Shown here: positions 30,769-33,751 of the stretch, one piece after another
Numbering within the stretch: position 1 is the first letter of the stretch
How the letters are laid out: each line of letters opens with the position of its first letter
Virus record (IMG/VR): IMGVR_UViG_3300010151_000064
Coordinates: 1-33,751 of that record
DNA from: a virus
Length of the DNA: 33,751 nucleotides
Direction: 5' to 3' (one strand)
Position numbers and translations under genes: made by a program
The notes under the pieces: generated by a model
The model's database searches: none
Seen by the model: the letters and a program-made list of their open reading frames with translations, nothing else
Told to the model about the DNA's origin: nothing

Positions 30769-30948
30769 ATGAAAAATGATAATTTATTGAAGCGTGTTAT
30801 GAGAAATGAGCAGTTAATGGCTGAACAATTTGCATTAGATAAACTTAAAATCGAAAAATTTGAAAATCAGATAAACGAATTAAAATTTTGTGTTTATAGT
30901 TTAATGTTTTTGAACTCTACATTGTTAATTGCCATGGCATTTTTTTAA
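30769..30948 (+). CDS. Small coiled-coil protein with C-terminal membrane helix (59 residues)
   Basis: ATG 30769 to TAA 30946-30948. MKNDNLLKRVMRNEQLMAEQ begins an amphipathic helix; CVYSLMFLNSTLLIAMAFF is a single membrane segment at the end. Tail-anchored topology. Confidence 0.55.
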   Translation: MKNDNLLKRVMRNEQLMAEQFALDKLKIEKFENQINELKFCVYSLMFLNSTLLIAMAFF

Positions 30949-31005
30949 ATAAATTGAGTGTAAATAATCAATAATATTAAATTATCCTAATCAAAATTAA
31001 AAACC

Positions 31006-31377
31006 ATGTCAAAAATACTATCATTATTATTAATTATGTTTGTTTCTATTGGTTGTGCCCCAATAAACACACAAACCAATAAATTACCAAAATATAAAAA
31101 GAAGTTTTTTGATAAACATTTAGACATAGCTTGGTATGTATATGTTAAATATGATGTGCCACCCACAATTACATTATCTGCTATGGCAATAGAAACCAAT
31201 TACGGTAGAAAAAAACGAATGATGAAACGTGGTGACTTATTCGGAACTGGAAAAACGTATAAACACACCCAAGCTTGGGATGAATTCGGTAAAGGTATGA
31301 AACAAAATTACTTTAAAATGGGTTCAATTAAGATGAAAAAGGTGATGTCAATTAAAAATGAAATAAGACAACAATAG
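31006..31377 (+). CDS. Lipoprotein with truncated glucosaminidase-like domain
   Basis: 123 residues. Signal peptide and lipobox in LLIMFVSIGC (Cys about 17). The mature part has ITLSAMAIETNYGRKK, similar to the AILESNYG core of the 22709 enzyme with Glu retained, then GDLFGTGKTYKHTQAWDEF. The domain is about half normal length, so it may bind rather than cut peptidoglycan. Third such protein in the window. Confidence 0.65.
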   Translation: MSKILSLLLIMFVSIGCAPINTQTNKLPKYKKKFFDKHLDIAWYVYVKYDVPPTITLSAMAIETNYGRKKRMMKRGDLFGTGKTYKHTQAWDEFGKGMKQNYFKMGSIKMKKVMSIKNEIRQQ

Positions 31378-31379
31378 AA

Positions 31380-31460
31380 ATGAAGAAAAAAATAATAATA
31401 AGAAAATATTATATAATGGAAACCATGGAAAGATTTAATAAGAATCAAGATGAAACTTAA
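31380..31460 (+). CDS. Possible 26-residue leader ORF
   Basis: ATG 31380, two bases after the lipoprotein stop, to TAA 31458-31460, overlapping the next start by 11 bases. MKKKIIIRKYYIMETMERFN: basic, no family. Spacing supports it, nothing else. Confidence 0.3.
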   Translation: MKKKIIIRKYYIMETMERFNKNQDET

Positions 31461-32046
31461 ACCAGAAATATTAACACATCCAAATATACCTAAGCCACTT
31501 CATGGTATGAACCCAAGAACAATCTTAGGTAAAGAATGGTGGGATAAGACAAGACAGGAAGCCTATGCTTCTACTGATTATCATTGCTCTTCTTGTGGAG
31601 TACATAAATCTGAAGCTAAAAAACATAAATGGTTAGAAGCCCATGAATACTGGGATATCAATTGCATGACTGGAATATGTGAAGTAAAAGATATAGTACC
31701 TTTATGTCACTACTGCCACAATTTTATTCACAGTGGAAGATTGTCTATGATATTAGGTAAGTCCAAATCTAAGGAAGAAGTAATAGAAATATTGGAGCAT
31801 GGATTTAAAATACTAAAAGAAAATAATTTAAAATGCTTTGCTTATTCAAAATACTTAGCAAGAAAACTTGGTGCAAAAACTTATGATGTAGACTATTATA
31901 TGCCAGAAGAGAATGAAGATTTAGAATGGTCTGATTATGCCCTTATATTAGAAGGGAAGACATATAAATCTAAGTTTGATAATATAGAAGAATGGAAAGA
32001 ATTTTATAAAAATAAAGAAAATGAAGTGGAAAACAAAAGAAGGTAA
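31450..32046 (+). CDS. HNH-type zinc-finger protein (putative nuclease)
   Basis: 198 residues. YHCSSCGVHKSEAKKHKWLE, then AHEYW and later DIVPLCHYCHNFIHSGRL form the HNH pattern with two CxxC pairs for structural zinc, His-Glu at the first catalytic strand, and a final His. The C-terminal half is helical and acidic. The catalytic histidine arrangement (AHE rather than DH) is unusual, so it may be a divergent nuclease or a binder of DNA. In phages, such genes are often homing or packaging nucleases. Confidence 0.72.
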   Translation: MKLKPEILTHPNIPKPLHGMNPRTILGKEWWDKTRQEAYASTDYHCSSCGVHKSEAKKHKWLEAHEYWDINCMTGICEVKDIVPLCHYCHNFIHSGRLSMILGKSKSKEEVIEILEHGFKILKENNLKCFAYSKYLARKLGAKTYDVDYYMPEENEDLEWSDYALILEGKTYKSKFDNIEEWKEFYKNKENEVENKRR

Positions 32047-32107
32047 AGAAGGTAAAGAATATACAACATATAAAAGAACTAACAATGGGAGGTCTTGGTT
32101 GGTGTAA
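32021..32107 (+). CDS. Possible 28-residue basic peptide
   Basis: ATG 32021 overlaps the end of the HNH gene in another frame and runs to TAA 32105-32107. MKWKTKEGKEGKEYTTYKRT, very basic. Possible small gene; low support. Confidence 0.3.
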   Translation: MKWKTKEGKEGKEYTTYKRTNNGRSWLV

Positions 32108-32199
32108 AATTCAATAAATTAGGTAGGCGCAGTGAAAGGGCGTTAGAAATCCTGTTTCAGAATAATTTAAAAAACGAAAAAAATGAAAATGATAGATAA
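32095..32199 (+). CDS. Possible 34-residue peptide, TTG start
   Basis: TTG 32095 to TAA 32197-32199. NKLGRRSERALEILFQNNLK has a coding-like composition and would fill the gap before 32183, overlapping that gene's start. No ATG in frame. Confidence 0.3.
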   Translation: MVGVKFNKLGRRSERALEILFQNNLKNEKNENDR

Positions 32200-32389
32200 A
32201 GACCACTCCGAACTTGAACGTGAATTTACACTTATTGTAATTGGAACAGCCAAGAGTCAAGACGACATAAATTTATTAACCACCATGTTCAAAGAATACG
32301 GAAACTTAAAATACAATAAAGGTGTGAAGGACACGACTGTTGAGTTTGAACGAAAAATGAAAGAACGGTTTGGTAACCTATTAATGTAA
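32183..32389 (+). CDS. Small hypothetical protein
   Basis: 68 charged residues (DKDHSELEREFTLIVIGTAK, then DDINLLTTMFKEYGNLKYNK), helix-strand-helix. No domain recognised. Confidence 0.6.
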   Translation: MKMIDKDHSELEREFTLIVIGTAKSQDDINLLTTMFKEYGNLKYNKGVKDTTVEFERKMKERFGNLLM

Positions 32390-32394
32390 GACAT

Positions 32395-32520
32395 ATGAAA
32401 CCATTTTTTATTGTATTATTGGGTGTGATTGGGTTGTTTATATTATGTTGTTTAAGTCTGTATCTTAGTGGTCTCATCCATACATTATATAAAGAGTTTA
32501 AAAATAACAGAAAAAAATAA
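32395..32520 (+). CDS. Single-helix membrane peptide (41 residues)
   Basis: ATG 32395 to TAA 32518-32520. MKPFFIVLLGVIGLFILCCL is a membrane helix followed by a basic tail (YKEFKNNRKK). Positioned between two real genes with short gaps; possible small lysis or membrane-associated factor. Confidence 0.55.
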   Translation: MKPFFIVLLGVIGLFILCCLSLYLSGLIHTLYKEFKNNRKK

Positions 32521-32536
32521 AATATTAAAATAATAT

Positions 32537-33088
32537 ATGGATAGTATTGGAAAATTAAATCTAATAATTGGTCCTATGTTTTCTGGTAAGAGTACCATGT
32601 TATTAACTAGATATAGAAGATATAAAATAGCTGGTAAAAAATGTTTATTAATTAAATATGAAAAAGACATACGTTATAGTGTCACAGAACTTGTAACACA
32701 TGATAATCTAAGATATGAAGCAACGTCTTGCGGGAAACTACAGGATGTTGATGACATTATTAATAATTATGATGTTATTTGTATTGATGAAATACAATTT
32801 TATTCTGATGGTGCACATTATGCTGATTTATGGGCCAATAATGGTAAAATTGTTGAAACGTGTGGGTTAAATGGTGATTACTTACGGAACCCATTTCATC
32901 AAATAACCTTAATTATACCAAAAGTAGATAACATAACATTCGTAACTGCCATATGTAAAGATACTGGTAATGACGCTATTTTTACTAAAAGACTTTCAGA
33001 TGACAAGAAACAAGAGGTTATTGGTACTGACGATATCTATCAAGCTGTCTCTCGTAAAATTTATTTTAATGAAAATACCCCCTACTGA
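32537..33088 (+). CDS. tdk: Thymidine kinase (type II, TK1-like)
   Basis: 183 residues. P-loop GPMFSGKST near residue 12, catalytic acidic CIDEIQFY, a TCGLNGDYLRNPF block and TKRLSD, all typical of TK1. It makes dTMP from thymidine and ATP, feeding DNA synthesis. The zinc-binding loop, normally four Cys or Cys/His, has largely lost its ligands (AICKDTGNDAIF and AVSRKIYF keep one Cys). Three bases separate it from the next gene. Confidence 0.94.
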   Translation: MDSIGKLNLIIGPMFSGKSTMLLTRYRRYKIAGKKCLLIKYEKDIRYSVTELVTHDNLRYEATSCGKLQDVDDIINNYDVICIDEIQFYSDGAHYADLWANNGKIVETCGLNGDYLRNPFHQITLIIPKVDNITFVTAICKDTGNDAIFTKRLSDDKKQEVIGTDDIYQAVSRKIYFNENTPY

Positions 33089-33091
33089 ATC

Positions 33092-33325
33092 ATGAAAATA
33101 CAAATAATAGATTGGTGTAAATATTATTGTGTTGCGATAATATATAGAAGAGAAACTAAATTATTTTTTAGTATATCCCCATGGCTAACCAATAAGTTAG
33201 ATAAACATACAAAGGAGGATTGTCCAATAACCATTACATTAACCCCAGATGAAACCACACATATTGAATCATTGTACAGAGCTACTGATTTTGATTGTGA
33301 AGCTGGACCTAGATGGTCTAATTAA
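33092..33325 (+). CDS. Small hypothetical protein
   Basis: 77 residues. Begins MKIQIIDWCKYYCVAIIYRR and ends DFDCEAGPRWSN; five Cys, mixed strands. No family recognised. Confidence 0.6.
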   Translation: MKIQIIDWCKYYCVAIIYRRETKLFFSISPWLTNKLDKHTKEDCPITITLTPDETTHIESLYRATDFDCEAGPRWSN

Positions 33326-33331
33326 TTATAT

Positions 33332-33427
33332 ATGAAGAACCAAAGAAATAAGGATGGTAAACCACATGGCTTCTGGGAATATTATTATACCAATGGAAGT
33401 ATCGTAATAAAAAGTATTTTCATATAA
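33332..33427 (+). CDS. Very short MORN-like protein (31 residues)
   Basis: ATG 33332 to TAA 33425-33427. MKNQRNKDGKPHGFWEYYYT holds one MORN-like unit, like the pair at 28154 and 28423. It may be a truncated relative. Confidence 0.5.
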   Translation: MKNQRNKDGKPHGFWEYYYTNGSIVIKSIFI

Positions 33428-33440
33428 CTATTTGGTAAAA

Positions 33441-33472
33441 TTTGGTTAATAGTGAAAAAATTAATACATTTG
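33441..33472 (+). promoter_or_regulatory. Bacteroidetes-type promoter upstream of RNA element F
   Basis: TTTG (33441-33444), 20 bases, TACATTTG (33465-33472). Predicted start near 33479, about ten bases before P1 of element F. Confidence 0.72.
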
Positions 33473-33488
33473 TAAAACAATCATTTTT

Positions 33489-33563
33489 GGGTCGGTTCAG
33501 CGGCCCTAGGTTGAGGGATTAATCCACTCAACAACCAATTATATATTATAAGAAGGACTGAAC
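33489..33563 (+). ncRNA. Pseudoknot RNA element, copy F
   Basis: P1 GGGTCG (33489-33494) with CGGCCC (33501-33506): C-G where copy E has A-T. Loop GTTCAG (33495-33500) complementary to CTGAAC (33558-33563), 69 bases from P1 start. P2 GTTGAG (33510-33515) with CTCAAC (33527-33532), inner GGATTAATCC. It has its own promoter and is the most complete copy, lying 98 bases before the gene at 33661. Confidence 0.8.
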
Positions 33564-33629
33564 TAGTCTACTATATATCCTCTTCAGCATATAAGAAGGA
33601 CTGAACAAACCACCATCAAGAGTAGTTTA
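33558..33629 (+). CRISPR. CRISPR-like unit F next to a candidate effector
   Basis: After the first CTGAAC come 23 bases starting TAGTCTACTATATATCC (33564-33586), then GCATATAAGAAGGACTGAAC (33587-33606), then a second unique stretch starting AAACCACCATCAAGAG (33607 onward). Repeat sequence and spacer length are the same as in unit E while the spacers differ. The gene at 33661 follows directly. Only two repeats exist, which limits certainty. Confidence 0.45.
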
Positions 33630-33660
33630 AATTATTTTTTAATCACATAAAAAAGTAAAA

Positions 33661-33751
33661 ATGATTATAATAACAAGAAAAGTTGAAATATTTGTCAACG
33701 AAAAAGATAATGACCAAAGAAAAAATTTCTATAAGCAATTAAGAGATTATG
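33661..33751 (+). CDS. N-terminus of a possible Cas12f/TnpB-like effector (partial)
   Basis: The gene runs off the window after 30 codons. The visible start, MIITRKVEIFVN, followed by a charged stretch with YKQLRD, resembles the N-terminal strand and following helix of compact type V effectors of the Cas12f/TnpB group (I recall MIIIRKLKL ... YKFIRD). It sits 55 bases after the second CTGAAC repeat of unit F. Neither the RuvC domain nor the zinc ribbon can be seen, so a quite different protein is possible. Confidence 0.4.
   Translation, partial: MIIITRKVEIFVNEKDNDQRKNFYKQLRDY

Noticed and set aside
30987-31199. Minus-strand frame opposite the lipoprotein
   Set aside because: The plus strand has a signal peptide, lipobox and glucosaminidase-like core; the minus frame shows nothing comparable.
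3884-33606. Insertion sequence or transposon ends for the repeated element
   Set aside because: No transposase, no target duplications and no terminal inverted repeats; conservation follows RNA pairing instead.

Overview
The window looks like part of the genome of a large, virulent tailed phage that infects a Bacteroidetes (probably flavobacterial) host. Several things point this way. The DNA is very AT-rich and packed with small genes, nearly all on the + strand, many joined by ATGA overlaps. At least ten intergenic sites fit the Bacteroidetes-type promoter (TTTG or TTG, 19-20 bases, TAnnTTTG). A secreted family-18 glycosidase ends in what looks like a type IX secretion sorting domain. The gene set is typical of big phages: sigma factor, thymidine kinase, tRNA, cell-wall hydrolases and nucleotide or RNA repair enzymes. 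No integrase, transposase or capsid/terminase gene is recognisable.

Layout. 1-3260: a small conserved protein, a peptidoglycan amidase and small proteins of unknown role. 3280-5220: NUDIX hydrolase and small genes, punctuated by copies of a structured RNA element. 5221-10055: a DUF2828/Ro60-like vWA protein, an FKBP-type prolyl isomerase, a two-helix holin-like protein and unknowns. 10290-10550: a free-standing structured RNA with its own promoter and terminator. 10568-14684: a phage-encoded histidine kinase, response regulator and membrane coiled-coil protein in one overlapping operon, then a leucine-rich-repeat protein and a nucleotidyltransferase. 15284-18688: a class II synthetase-like enzyme without an anticodon domain, a UVR-motif protein and a PrsW-type membrane protease. 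19645-23524: calcineurin-like phosphoesterase, SAK-type HAD phosphatase, small zincin and a membrane-anchored glucosaminidase. 23552-27589: sigma-70 factor, a second glucosaminidase, a lipoprotein and asparagine synthetase AsnA. 27590-33427: CRISPR-like unit, tRNA(CAT), DUF3310, MORN-like proteins, T9SS-type GH18 enzyme, lipoprotein, HNH protein and thymidine kinase. 33428-33751: another CRISPR-like unit followed by the start of a gene whose N-terminus resembles compact type V (Cas12f/TnpB-like) effectors.

The most interesting signal is a dispersed RNA element with five well-formed copies (3884, 5101, 16210, 27606, 33489) and at least four degenerate pieces. Each good copy has a P1 hairpin whose GTTCAG loop can pair with a CTGAAC located 64-73 bases after the start of P1, forming a pseudoknot, plus a second hairpin between. 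P1 shows compensatory changes between copies, while loop and partner stay constant. Similarity ends exactly at CTGAAC. In two copies an identical 20-base unit ending in CTGAAC recurs after exactly 23 unrelated bases. That is the layout expected of a natural single-guide RNA with a two-repeat array, and the second array sits directly upstream of the partial Cas12f/TnpB-like gene. The guide-RNA reading is an inference; a regulatory 5'-leader is the main alternative, since three copies lie just upstream of ordinary genes.
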